A stretch of DNA of 64,000 bases from Chryseobacterium shigense. Its GTDB lineage: Bacteria; Bacteroidota; Bacteroidia; Flavobacteriales; Weeksellaceae. How positions within the stretch are numbered: position 1 is the first letter of the stretch; each line of letters begins with the position of its first letter. Below, one piece after another: positions 42,350 through 50,793 of this stretch. Under the pieces are notes generated by a model, which saw only the letters and a list, made by a program, of their open reading frames with translations, was not told the DNA's origin and did no database searches. The stretch lies in contig NZ_JACHLC010000001.1 of the NCBI RefSeq assembly GCF_014207845.1, positions 62,001 through 126,000 on the forward strand. The letters run 5' to 3'. Position numbers and translations under genes: made by a program.

Positions 42350-43759
42350 ATGATGAAAAAAGCTTTATTAATAACATCTATGTTATTTTCAGTTGCTGTT
42401 TTTGGACAGGTAGGTATCAATACGGGAAATCCTAATTCCAAATCAGGCCTGCATGTATCCGAAAGAAATGATCCTGCAAGTACATCCGCACCGGACAGAT
42501 ATAGCGGTGTCATTGTACCGCGTTATACAACAGGGGAAAGAGCGAATATTAATCCCGCTGCCACTGAAAACGGATTAACCATCTATAACGTTACCTCCAA
42601 CTGTTATAACATATGGAACTGGAATGCACAGACCTCAACAGGTGCCTGGGCAGAATCATGCGGGCAGAAACCCGCAAGTGTGGATTTTACCAATTGTGCG
42701 GCTGTTAAAGTAGAAGGCGTTTATAACTCGGATCTGCTGGTAGGCGGGAACCAAACCGTGAGAATTGTGGTTCCGGTAAACGTTACCGCTTTAGGAACCT
42801 ACAGCTACTCTGGTCTTATTAATGGAGTGACCTTCAAGGCAGAAGGGACATTCGTTAATTTGGGAGCCCAGAACGTATACTTATACCCTTCCTCAGGTAC
42901 ACCAACAGTGGCATCTACTACCGCTACAGGTTCTGTAACCATTGCACCCACCAACGCTGCTGGAGCAGCAGGAATTACATGCAGTAATATTTCATTAAAA
43001 TTTATTAGCAGAGCTTCTTCTACAATGATTATTCTTAATCTGCAGGGAGACCAGAATGGATCTAATCTTTTAGGTCCCGGAACAAATACAGGCGTTTACA
43101 CTACCGTGGGATCCTGGCTGAACGGCGGTGCATATTCTACAGCATTGGCAGCAAAAACCTATGCAGGAACTGCGGCGGTTTCCCTTATTAATGTACCGGC
43201 CGGTAATGCAGGAGATATAACCAGATTCAATAACCTGTTGAAAAGAGCATCTATTGTTTGGGTAGGTGCAAGAGAATGGACTGCAAGCCAGGGGACAGCT
43301 TATGGAAACTTATTAAAAGACTGGGTTGCTGCGAAACAGGGAATAGTAATGATAACAGGAGACAAAGATGAAGAAGGAGGCATTGCCCAGGCAATGGGAT
43401 ATTATATAGAAAATGGAGATGCCCAGGCAAGTTCCGCTACTGGCTACACCGTACTGCCGGAAGTCTTTAATAACACAGCCATACCTACACCTTTTAACCC
43501 GTCGGGATATACCTTTGGATGGAGTTCTTCTAATGCAGGGCTTATCAGCTCCAATGCAGGAGTAGAAATAGCAGAGCTTACAGCAGGAAGCAGTGCAGGG
43601 GGTACCGTAATGTTCGGAGATACTACAAACGGAGTATTTATTTTCGGAGATAAATTCGGAGAGGGAAGCAGCAATGGAACAGCCGCACAAAGAAACAACT
43701 TTGGGAATTATCTGGTTGATATTTTCGCATGGTCCCTTAAAAATGCACCAGTAAAATAA
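42350..43759 (+). CDS. Exported 469-residue surface protein with an amidotransferase-like C-terminal region
   Basis: 469 residues. The signal peptide ends at VFGQ, and mature QVGINTGNP begins the common Bacteroidota surface-protein pattern. A GLTIYNVTSNCYNIWNW block (about 75-95) matches the motif in its upstream neighbours. The middle is beta-rich (VRIVVPVNVTALGTYSYSG). From about residue 230 the sequence looks alpha/beta: MIILNLQGDQNGSNLL, then IVWVGAREWTASQG and GIVMITGDKDEEGGIAQAMG, a pattern reminiscent of ThuA/glutamine-amidotransferase-like folds, without a visible nucleophilic cysteine. The function is unknown. It has its own promoter module and a terminator. Confidence 0.65.
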   Translation: MMKKALLITSMLFSVAVFGQVGINTGNPNSKSGLHVSERNDPASTSAPDRYSGVIVPRYTTGERANINPAATENGLTIYNVTSNCYNIWNWNAQTSTGAWAESCGQKPASVDFTNCAAVKVEGVYNSDLLVGGNQTVRIVVPVNVTALGTYSYSGLINGVTFKAEGTFVNLGAQNVYLYPSSGTPTVASTTATGSVTIAPTNAAGAAGITCSNISLKFISRASSTMIILNLQGDQNGSNLLGPGTNTGVYTTVGSWLNGGAYSTALAAKTYAGTAAVSLINVPAGNAGDITRFNNLLKRASIVWVGAREWTASQGTAYGNLLKDWVAAKQGIVMITGDKDEEGGIAQAMGYYIENGDAQASSATGYTVLPEVFNNTAIPTPFNPSGYTFGWSSSNAGLISSNAGVEIAELTAGSSAGGTVMFGDTTNGVFIFGDKFGEGSSNGTAAQRNNFGNYLVDIFAWSLKNAPVK

Positions 43760-43775
43760 AATTTTATTACAACTA

Positions 43776-43812
43776 AAACAGGGAAAGGTAGAATAGTACT
43801 TTTTCCCTGTTT
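43776..43812 (+). terminator. Hairpin after the 469-residue protein gene
   Basis: An 11-bp perfect stem AAACAGGGAAA/TTTCCCTGTTT with a 15-base loop that can pair internally. The T tract is short, so termination may be partial. Confidence 0.5.
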
Positions 43813-43891
43813 ACAAATATTTTCTAAAGGATTATAGAACTAAATCCAATAGAGCACACACTAAGGAATGAATTAATTATAAACTAAAACA

Positions 43892-46800
43892 ATGAAAAAG
43901 ATTTTAATACCGGTATTATTCTTGCCATTTGCTATCTCTGCCCAGAACCTTTTCCAGATGGAAGTTTCTACGCAGAATAATGATGTAGAAATAAGAGCAA
44001 ATAATACAGCTGATATTGCAAGTTCTGACCTGGAGCTTGCAGGGAGAGACGGAACTGTTTCTCAGGAAACCTATTTAAGATTTGAAGGTATTACATTGCC
44101 CTCAGATGCGGTTATCAATAATGCCTACCTTGTATTCTATGGTGATGAGGCAAGCAGTACTCCGACTGTTATAAAAATTACCGGGGAAATAGGAGGCTCT
44201 CTGGCATATCCTGCATCTACTGCGGCGACAACCGGACAGAACATAAAGTCAAGAAATTACAGCACCTCTTTTGCAGAATGGATAACCGCCGGCTGTGTAC
44301 TGAACCAAAAATACCAGTCACCGGATTTGAAAAACGTTATTCAGGAAATGTTCCCTAACGGGATCAGCAATGCTGATCTTGCATTCCGCCTGCAGGGAAA
44401 TGAGCAGGGTGCCTTTACTGTAAAATCTTTCTCAGATGCTGCCTACAGACCAAAGCTGGTTATAGATTACTGGTCTATGCAGGGATCTACAGCATCAGTA
44501 GTTGCATCAGCTAATGATGACGGACGCGAAAGTACATCTGGTGTGATGACATTAGGAAGTGCTTATCTCCAAATCGGAGGAAGAGCTGATTCCAAAGATA
44601 ATGCAGTCCGTTTTCAGAATGTTCAGATTCCGGCAGATGCACAAATCACAGATGCTTATATCGAATTTTATACCTATGGGGCAAGCCCGGCAGGAAATGC
44701 CGATATCTATTCCGAAATTGGGAACCCGGATATCTACAGTACTGCGGCAAAAAATATAACTTTAAGAGAACGTTCAGTAAATAAAGTAAACTGGCAGACT
44801 GCGGCATGGACTGCTGACTTTACCAAAAACCGCACACCCAACCTCAAAAATATTATAGAAGAAAACCGCCTGAGCGGATGGCAGTCTGGCAATAGCCTTG
44901 CTTTTCAGTTTAAAGGGACAGGAACAAATAACAGTATGGCAGTACGTTCTTTCGAAGGCGGTGTCAACTACCGTCCAAGGTTGGTAGTAGAATATCAGAA
45001 CAACGGGCAGGGAGCATCTATTGACGGAGCAGTAACTGATCCGGCTTTAATGAACCAGCTTTATATTAATGAGATTTCTTCTCAGGGTACTGTAGCACAA
45101 GATGAAGACTGGATAGAATTATACAATAACAGTGACGACAACCTGCATATAAAAGGAGGAATCTATCTATCCAACAAAAGTACAGACAGAACATTACACG
45201 AGCTTAAAAATATCTTTATTCCCGCTCATGGATTTGCTGTTTTTCAGGCGGATAAAAAAACTGAAAAAGGAAATCAGCATTTAAATTTTGACCTGAAAAA
45301 TTCCGGAGCTACCATTTATCTTTCCAGAAAAGAAGCAGGAAATATTGTTTCCCAGAATGAACTGACTTACGGAAATGTACCTTTTAACCAATCTGTAGGA
45401 AGGCTGCCGAATGGTACAGGAAGCCTAACCAATTTTATTACACCTACCTATAAAGTATCTAATGCAGAAGGAAAACAAAAATTAGATCTTGCATTCAGTA
45501 AAGAAAGAGGAATCTATCCGTCAGGATTTGATCTGACAATTTCTGCACCGGCCGGTACAACCATTAAATATACACTTGATGGGAAATATCCGTCAGAAAC
45601 GGTGGGAACTGTGTATTCCGGGCCCATTACTATAGACAAGACATCCGTTGTTAAAGTATATGCATATAACGCGGCCGGTAATTCGGAGACCATAGCACAG
45701 ACTTATGTTCTGAAAAATAACTATGCCAATGAAAATACAAGCGGAGGATATAACCAATGGCTGTATAAATCTAATATTACGGCAGATGAATATGCTCAGG
45801 CTATTGCAGAAATACCGGTAGTTTCTGTCTCTACAAATGCTGAACCCAGCAATACTGTATGGGCACAGGGATCAGTAGAATACATTGATAATAATGTGTA
45901 CAGCGGAAGAGCCAATTTCTTCAGCAATTCAATGACAAGAAAATTCGGGCAGGAAAGTGTAGCTTTTTACAATCCGAACCTTAAGTTTAAGTTCAATGCC
46001 GATGCAGGTGTGAAGAAGGCTAATTATCCTTTCTTTGATGCCTACCCGGGAGATGCTTTCGAAATGCCTGAAAAAATTCAGACCATCGAATTGAAACAGG
46101 GGCAGGATAACGCAACAAGAAATGTATACAACCTTGGATTTATGCGTTACAGCGAAAAAATTTCGATGAATCTGCAGAAAGAAATGGGGAAATATGCATT
46201 GGAAACCCGTTATGTTAACCTCTTTATTAACGGTAAATACCGCGGCCTGAAAACAATGCGTAATGACTTTAATCCCAATAACCTTGAAGAAGTATTTGGA
46301 GATAATGATGATAACTACACAAAAGTAAATCTTCAGGACGGGTATTTCACCAACGGAATTGTAGAAGCCGGAGACGGTGATACTGCGGTTTGGAATACCA
46401 TCAGAAGTACTGCTACAGCCAGAAATTTCCAGCAGTTCAAAAACCTGGTAGATGTAGATGATCTGATCAAGTTCCAGATCATGTTTATGTTTACCGATAC
46501 CGAAAACGAAGCGGTGGCTATCACCCATAATACAGATGCTGATGTAATGAAAGCCAAATTTATGATCAATGATACGGACGGATCATTCTTTGGAGGACTT
46601 ACAGCTTCATCATCCAACGTAACGCTGAATCCGTTAGGATTTGCCGGCGGTGGCGGAAATTATAAGTACAAATGGCAGTTGACTGCCAGCAGAAATGGTC
46701 CGGGTGCACTTTTTGGACAGTTTATGGGTTCAAATACGAATGCTTCCACAGGAAATTTAGAGTTCAAGACTCTGGTTAAAGATGCTGTATTGAAATATAT

Positions 46801-48034
46801 AGGTCCAGCTTCCGGCAGTTTCTCAGGAACAGACGGAGCTCCTTTATCTGTAGCACATGTACAGAATAAAATGACTGAAACGATGGCTGAGCTAGACAGA
46901 GTGTATAAACTTGATGCCGCCTATATGGGCTACACGGGTAATGTTTACCAGCAGTGGAAAACCGTTGATTATCCCCGTATTTTGGCGCAGGTGCCGGAAA
47001 GAGTAGGATTTACCCTAAAAAAATGGCTGGAATATAATATGGCGCACACACTGTCTGCTACCAATATTCTTGCTGCAGATGTTATTACGGAAACAGACAA
47101 TATTCAGATTGATAATCCGAATTCAGGAACACAGCTTTATTATACGCTGAACGGGAAAGACCCGATGGGCAATGACGGAGTGGTTTCTTCTGATGCTCAT
47201 CTATATAACGGAACATTTACACTGCCTGCAGGAAACTACAGTATTGCGGTACGTCCATTTACTACCAATAACTGGGGACCTATTTCATCCAAAGCAGTAA
47301 AAGTGGAAGCTCCGGAACTTGGTAAATTTGTGATTGCAGGAATTAACTATAAACCGCTTACTAATGGAGATGCCGAATTCGTATTAATATCAAATCCAGG
47401 TAATGCTGATCTGGATGTTTCCGGTTATACCATCTCTGATGCGGTAAACTATACATTCCCTCAGGGAACGGTAATCGGTCAAAATCAGACTATTATGCTG
47501 GCGAAAAACCTGTCGTTAATCTCAGGATTTGACCAGTATGCCAAATACCAGTGGACCAGCGGAAGTCTTAGTAATTCTGGTGAACCAATGACCTTTAAGG
47601 ATGTATCAGGAAATACAATAGACTATGTTTCTTACAGCAGTGCTGCACCATGGCCGGCTGAGGCAAACGGACAGGGATACTATCTGAAACTTATTGCTCC
47701 GGATCTGGATAATACACTTCCGGGAAGCTGGGAATCAAAATCTTTAACCTCTTCAAATGCCAAGAAAGGCTCTTCAAAACCTGTTGATAAGACAGAAGCG
47801 GTTACTTTGGCAAGCATAAGGGTGTATCCAAACCCTGTAAAAGATGTCTTACATATTGATCTGAAGGAGAAATCTGTAATCACAATTTACAATACCGGCG
47901 GACAGATGATTGAAACAAAATCGCTGAACGAAGGCAATAATACCCTACATGTTTCATACTGGAATAAAGGAATTTACCTGATCAGTATCTCCGGACAGAA
48001 AGAAACAAAAACGTATAAAGTAATTAAAGAATAA
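43892..48034 (+). CDS. CotH-kinase surface protein with type IX sorting tail
   Basis: 1380 residues. Signal peptide (AISAQ, about residue 18), then two DNRLRE-like beta domains (about 25-195 and 205-370). A lamin-tail domain starts LYINEISSQGTVAQDEDWIE (about 390-520), followed by a chitobiase-like beta segment (about 545-610) and a CotH kinase-like domain (about 640-1050) with LFINGKYRGLKTMRNDF, MFTDTENEAVAITHN and the metal-site-like INDTDGSFFGG. A second lamin-tail domain lies near 1150-1270, and the type IX tail (VYPNPVKDVLHID to YKVIKE) ends the protein. Family knowledge: CotH proteins are secreted protein kinases known from spore coats. The substrate here is unknown; neighbouring surface proteins are natural candidates. 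Confidence 0.85.
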   Translation: MKKILIPVLFLPFAISAQNLFQMEVSTQNNDVEIRANNTADIASSDLELAGRDGTVSQETYLRFEGITLPSDAVINNAYLVFYGDEASSTPTVIKITGEIGGSLAYPASTAATTGQNIKSRNYSTSFAEWITAGCVLNQKYQSPDLKNVIQEMFPNGISNADLAFRLQGNEQGAFTVKSFSDAAYRPKLVIDYWSMQGSTASVVASANDDGRESTSGVMTLGSAYLQIGGRADSKDNAVRFQNVQIPADAQITDAYIEFYTYGASPAGNADIYSEIGNPDIYSTAAKNITLRERSVNKVNWQTAAWTADFTKNRTPNLKNIIEENRLSGWQSGNSLAFQFKGTGTNNSMAVRSFEGGVNYRPRLVVEYQNNGQGASIDGAVTDPALMNQLYINEISSQGTVAQDEDWIELYNNSDDNLHIKGGIYLSNKSTDRTLHELKNIFIPAHGFAVFQADKKTEKGNQHLNFDLKNSGATIYLSRKEAGNIVSQNELTYGNVPFNQSVGRLPNGTGSLTNFITPTYKVSNAEGKQKLDLAFSKERGIYPSGFDLTISAPAGTTIKYTLDGKYPSETVGTVYSGPITIDKTSVVKVYAYNAAGNSETIAQTYVLKNNYANENTSGGYNQWLYKSNITADEYAQAIAEIPVVSVSTNAEPSNTVWAQGSVEYIDNNVYSGRANFFSNSMTRKFGQESVAFYNPNLKFKFNADAGVKKANYPFFDAYPGDAFEMPEKIQTIELKQGQDNATRNVYNLGFMRYSEKISMNLQKEMGKYALETRYVNLFINGKYRGLKTMRNDFNPNNLEEVFGDNDDNYTKVNLQDGYFTNGIVEAGDGDTAVWNTIRSTATARNFQQFKNLVDVDDLIKFQIMFMFTDTENEAVAITHNTDADVMKAKFMINDTDGSFFGGLTASSSNVTLNPLGFAGGGGNYKYKWQLTASRNGPGALFGQFMGSNTNASTGNLEFKTLVKDAVLKYIGPASGSFSGTDGAPLSVAHVQNKMTETMAELDRVYKLDAAYMGYTGNVYQQWKTVDYPRILAQVPERVGFTLKKWLEYNMAHTLSATNILAADVITETDNIQIDNPNSGTQLYYTLNGKDPMGNDGVVSSDAHLYNGTFTLPAGNYSIAVRPFTTNNWGPISSKAVKVEAPELGKFVIAGINYKPLTNGDAEFVLISNPGNADLDVSGYTISDAVNYTFPQGTVIGQNQTIMLAKNLSLISGFDQYAKYQWTSGSLSNSGEPMTFKDVSGNTIDYVSYSSAAPWPAEANGQGYYLKLIAPDLDNTLPGSWESKSLTSSNAKKGSSKPVDKTEAVTLASIRVYPNPVKDVLHIDLKEKSVITIYNTGGQMIETKSLNEGNNTLHVSYWNKGIYLISISGQKETKTYKVIKE

Positions 48035-48047
48035 TCAAATTTAAAAC

Positions 48048-48110
48048 AGGCCCCCTGATCAAAGCATACACACAAATGATGGGAGAGAATCCTCATAGGG
48101 GGCTTATTTT
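48048..48110 (+). terminator. Terminator of the CotH gene
   Basis: The GCCCCCT/AGGGGGC stem with A-T and G-T extension (48048-48056 with 48097-48105) closes a 40-base loop and is followed by TTATTTTTT. Confidence 0.5.
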
Positions 48111-48174
48111 TTATTTTTCTAAAGACCGGACCTCATTTATATATGAATAGAATTCACCTTAAAAATCACTAATT

Positions 48175-48636
48175 ATGGCCATTAATTTTAAAAACATCCA
48201 TATAGGAAATCTGATACAACAAAAAGTAACGGAAAATCAAATAGAGATGTCCCGTATCTGTAATTTTCTGAAATTATCCGAAGATGAAATAGTCAATATG
48301 TTTCAGACTGAAAACCTTGATTCTGATATTCTTTTAAGATGGAGTAAGCTTCTGAAATATGATTTTTTCAGACTATATTCTCAGCATTTAATATTATATG
48401 CTCCACCTGTAGGAACCGCTTTAAAGAAAGAAGTAAGTAATATGCCCGTATTTAGAAAGCATATTTACACCAAAGAGATTATAGATTTTATTTTGGAATT
48501 AGTCAATGGTAAGGAGAAAACGAAGCAGCAGATTATTGATGAATATAAAATTCCCAAAACCACTTTATATAAATGGATTGCCAAACAACCGGATAGAACT
48601 GTTAAAAAAATAAAAAATGAATTGTCCCAATTATAA
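48175..48636 (+). CDS. Transposase-OrfA-like helix-turn-helix protein
   Basis: 153 residues. The N-terminal half has IGNLIQQKVTENQIEMSRIC, then LLRWSKLLKYDFFRLYSQHL, a pattern seen repeatedly in Chryseobacterium proteins annotated as transposase or hypothetical. The C-terminal part is a homeodomain-like HTH (FILELVNGKEKTKQQIIDEY, KIPKTTLYKWIAKQ). There is no DDE catalytic domain and no inverted repeat or target duplication nearby, so it is not an active element by itself. It overlaps the next gene by 20 bases. It may be an IS3-derived DNA-binding protein put to other use. Confidence 0.7.
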   Translation: MAINFKNIHIGNLIQQKVTENQIEMSRICNFLKLSEDEIVNMFQTENLDSDILLRWSKLLKYDFFRLYSQHLILYAPPVGTALKKEVSNMPVFRKHIYTKEIIDFILELVNGKEKTKQQIIDEYKIPKTTLYKWIAKQPDRTVKKIKNELSQL

Positions 48637-48937
48637 TAAGATTTATACTGATTTAATTGAAAGAAAATTTCCCGAAAAAAAAGAGGAATTTGCTCCTTTG
48701 CTTACAAGAGAAATAAAAAACTCACTTGAAATTATTAAGATCAATAATATAATTTTTAATCGGCAGGACAAAGAAATAAATTTTTTAAACCAAAGATTAC
48801 GTTCTTATGATGAAGAGAGTATTAAAAGAGTTTTAGAATATCAGGTATCTAACAGGCTTAATAATCGAGAGATGGCTAGCCTTTTCAAATTCAGCAGAAA
48901 TACAATTGCCAAATGGAGGAAAACATTTGCCAAATAG
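48617..48937 (+). CDS. Second HTH protein of the pair
   Basis: 106 residues. Helical N-terminal half (PNYNKIYTDLIERKFPEKKE), C-terminal HTH (RLNNREMASLFKFSRNTIAK, WRKTF) of the same homeodomain-like type as the neighbour. It overlaps the preceding gene by 20 bases, so the pair is one operon. No catalytic domain is present. The two proteins may form a complex or act on the same DNA. The function is unknown. Confidence 0.65.
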   Translation: MNCPNYNKIYTDLIERKFPEKKEEFAPLLTREIKNSLEIIKINNIIFNRQDKEINFLNQRLRSYDEESIKRVLEYQVSNRLNNREMASLFKFSRNTIAKWRKTFAK

Positions 48938-48952
48938 TCTATTTAAATTAAT

Positions 48953-48979
48953 AAAGCCTTTCAATAGCTGAAAGGCTTT
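48953..48979. terminator. Bidirectional terminator between the HTH pair and mpl
   Basis: A perfect 11-bp stem AAAGCCTTTCA/TGAAAGGCTTT with a five-base loop and T/A runs on both sides, placed between convergent genes. Confidence 0.85.
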
Positions 48980-48997
48980 TTAATTACTTGTTATTCT

Positions 48998-50335
48998 TTA
49001 TTTCGTCAGGTCAAGGCCACCGAAGTTGCCGGAGCTCATCATGAGGAAAACACCGTTTGTTTTGTCTAAAGTTTGCCAGTATGCATGAAGATCTTCAGCA
49101 TTTGTAAATACCCTCAATCTGTCATTCTTAAACTTCTCTTTAATAAATTCCGGAGAAATCGGTTCCATTCTTTTGATTTTTAAAGCATCTTCAGAATAGA
49201 AAACAATGGCTTCATCCAAACCGTCCATAGCGTGATCGTACTGTTCAAGGAAAACAGGGTTTAAGCTTGAATAAGTATGAAGCTCCAGGAATCCGTATTT
49301 TTTTTCTTTTTTAAACTGCTCGCAGAAAGCTTTTACTGTAGCCTTTACCTTGCTTGGTGCATGGGCAAAATCTTTGTATAAAGTTCCCTGGTCTTCTCTT
49401 TCTACTTTTTCAAGACGCTTTGAAGCACCTTTGAAGCTCATAATGGCTTCGTAGAAATCTTCATCCATGATCCCCAGCTGCCGGCAGATATGTCTTGCTC
49501 CTTCCATATTCAGCAAATTGTGGGAACCGAAAACGGAAAGAGGAACATCGCCCATTTCAGTTTTCAGGTATACTTTTCCATTGCTGATTTCATATTCAGG
49601 GGTTTTGTAAGGAATTTTCCTGAAATAATTTTCAGCAGCTTCCACCACTTTTACCACTTCTGCATCCTCTTCATTGTATACCAGAACGCCGCCCGGAGTA
49701 ATACTTGCAACAAATTTTCTGAACTGATCTATATAATCATCAAATGTTTTGAATACATTAATATGGTCCCACGCAATACCACTCATCAAAGCAATATTCG
49801 GCTGATACAGAAGAAACTTTGAACGCAGATCGATAGGAGAGGAAAGGTATTCATCACCTTCCAGTACCATAAAATCATTTTCCTGCGTTAGTTTTACCAT
49901 ACAGTCAAAACCTTCAAGTTGTGCCCCTACCATAAAATCCACGTCTTTTTGGTGGAAGTTCAGTACATGAAGAATCATTGAAGTGATTGTTGTTTTTCCG
50001 TGTGAACCGGCAATTACCACTCTTGTCTTGTTTTTAGACTGTTCGTAAAGGAACTCAGGATATGAATAAATTTTTAAACCCAGCTCTTTTGCTTTTGCCA
50101 GTTCAGGGTTATCCTGATGAGCATGCATTCCAAGAATAACAGCATCAATATCCGGAGTTATTTTTTCCGGGAACCAGCCCATTTCCTGAGGCAGAATTCC
50201 TTTCTTTTCCAGCCTGGATTTTGAAGGTTCAAAAATAGCATCATCCGAACCTGTTACCTGATATCCTTTGTCTTTTAACGCAATAGCAAGATTATGCATG
50301 GCGCTTCCGCCAATAGCAATGAAGTGGGTTTTCAA
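48998..50335 (-). CDS. mpl: UDP-N-acetylmuramate:L-Ala-gamma-D-Glu-meso-Dap ligase
   Basis: 445 residues, a Mur-ligase: HFIAIGGSAMHNLAIALKDKGY (Rossmann-type start), VVIAGSHGKTTITSMILHVL with the P-loop, and LEGDEYLSSPIDLRSKFL near residue 158. The N-terminus of GGSAMHNLA type and the length agree with Mpl rather than MurC. It recycles the murein tripeptide by ligating it to UDP-MurNAc. It is the most downstream of four minus-strand genes (NUDIX, plsC-like, lipoprotein, mpl) with very short gaps, so probably one transcript. Confidence 0.9.
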   Translation of the reverse strand: MKTHFIAIGGSAMHNLAIALKDKGYQVTGSDDAIFEPSKSRLEKKGILPQEMGWFPEKITPDIDAVILGMHAHQDNPELAKAKELGLKIYSYPEFLYEQSKNKTRVVIAGSHGKTTITSMILHVLNFHQKDVDFMVGAQLEGFDCMVKLTQENDFMVLEGDEYLSSPIDLRSKFLLYQPNIALMSGIAWDHINVFKTFDDYIDQFRKFVASITPGGVLVYNEEDAEVVKVVEAAENYFRKIPYKTPEYEISNGKVYLKTEMGDVPLSVFGSHNLLNMEGARHICRQLGIMDEDFYEAIMSFKGASKRLEKVEREDQGTLYKDFAHAPSKVKATVKAFCEQFKKEKKYGFLELHTYSSLNPVFLEQYDHAMDGLDEAIVFYSEDALKIKRMEPISPEFIKEKFKNDRLRVFTNAEDLHAYWQTLDKTNGVFLMMSSGNFGGLDLTK

Positions 50336-50337
50336 CT

Positions 50338-50778
50338 TTATTTACTGTTTTTTACATTGTTATTAATAATATCCTGAAAAGCATTCAGAATATTGTTCCA
50401 GTTTGTTGTAAAGTTTGGCATCATCATGCTGGCATCTGACTTGTTGCCTTCATTCGGGCCTTTTTTTACATTGATGGAAGTGGTCACATTATCATACAGT
50501 TTTTTGTGATCTTCCTGTATTCTTCTGAAATTGTTCTGGGAAAGTGTCTGATCCAGTTTTTTTAGATCTTCATCAGAAATTTTAAAATCCTGTTTGTATT
50601 TTTTCCCGCCTTCCTCCAGGGAATAATGAACATTATTACCCTTGATGAGTACATTTTCATATCTGGGAGCATAACCTCCGCTTTTGGAATAACTTATATC
50701 AAAATCTGAATATACTTTCTGGCTGTTGCACGAAACTAATACTATGATCGTGAATAAGATCCCTAATATTTTGTTCAT
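50338..50778 (-). CDS. Lipoprotein of unknown function
   Basis: 146 residues. The lipobox LVSC gives the acylated cysteine at residue 17, so it is a membrane-anchored lipoprotein. The mature part is basic and predicted mixed alpha/beta (FDISYSKSGGYAPRYENVLI, YKQDFKISDEDLKKLDQTLS). I do not recognise a family. It lies two bases upstream of mpl and 15 bases after the acyltransferase gene, so it is co-transcribed with envelope genes, which suggests an envelope role. Confidence 0.7.
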   Translation of the reverse strand: MNKILGILFTIIVLVSCNSQKVYSDFDISYSKSGGYAPRYENVLIKGNNVHYSLEEGGKKYKQDFKISDEDLKKLDQTLSQNNFRRIQEDHKKLYDNVTTSINVKKGPNEGNKSDASMMMPNFTTNWNNILNAFQDIINNNVKNSK

Positions 50779-50793
50779 AATTTTCTACTTACT

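Noticed and set aside
48175-48937. Complete insertion sequence
   Set aside because: No DDE transposase domain, no terminal inverted repeats and no flanking direct repeats were seen around the HTH pair.
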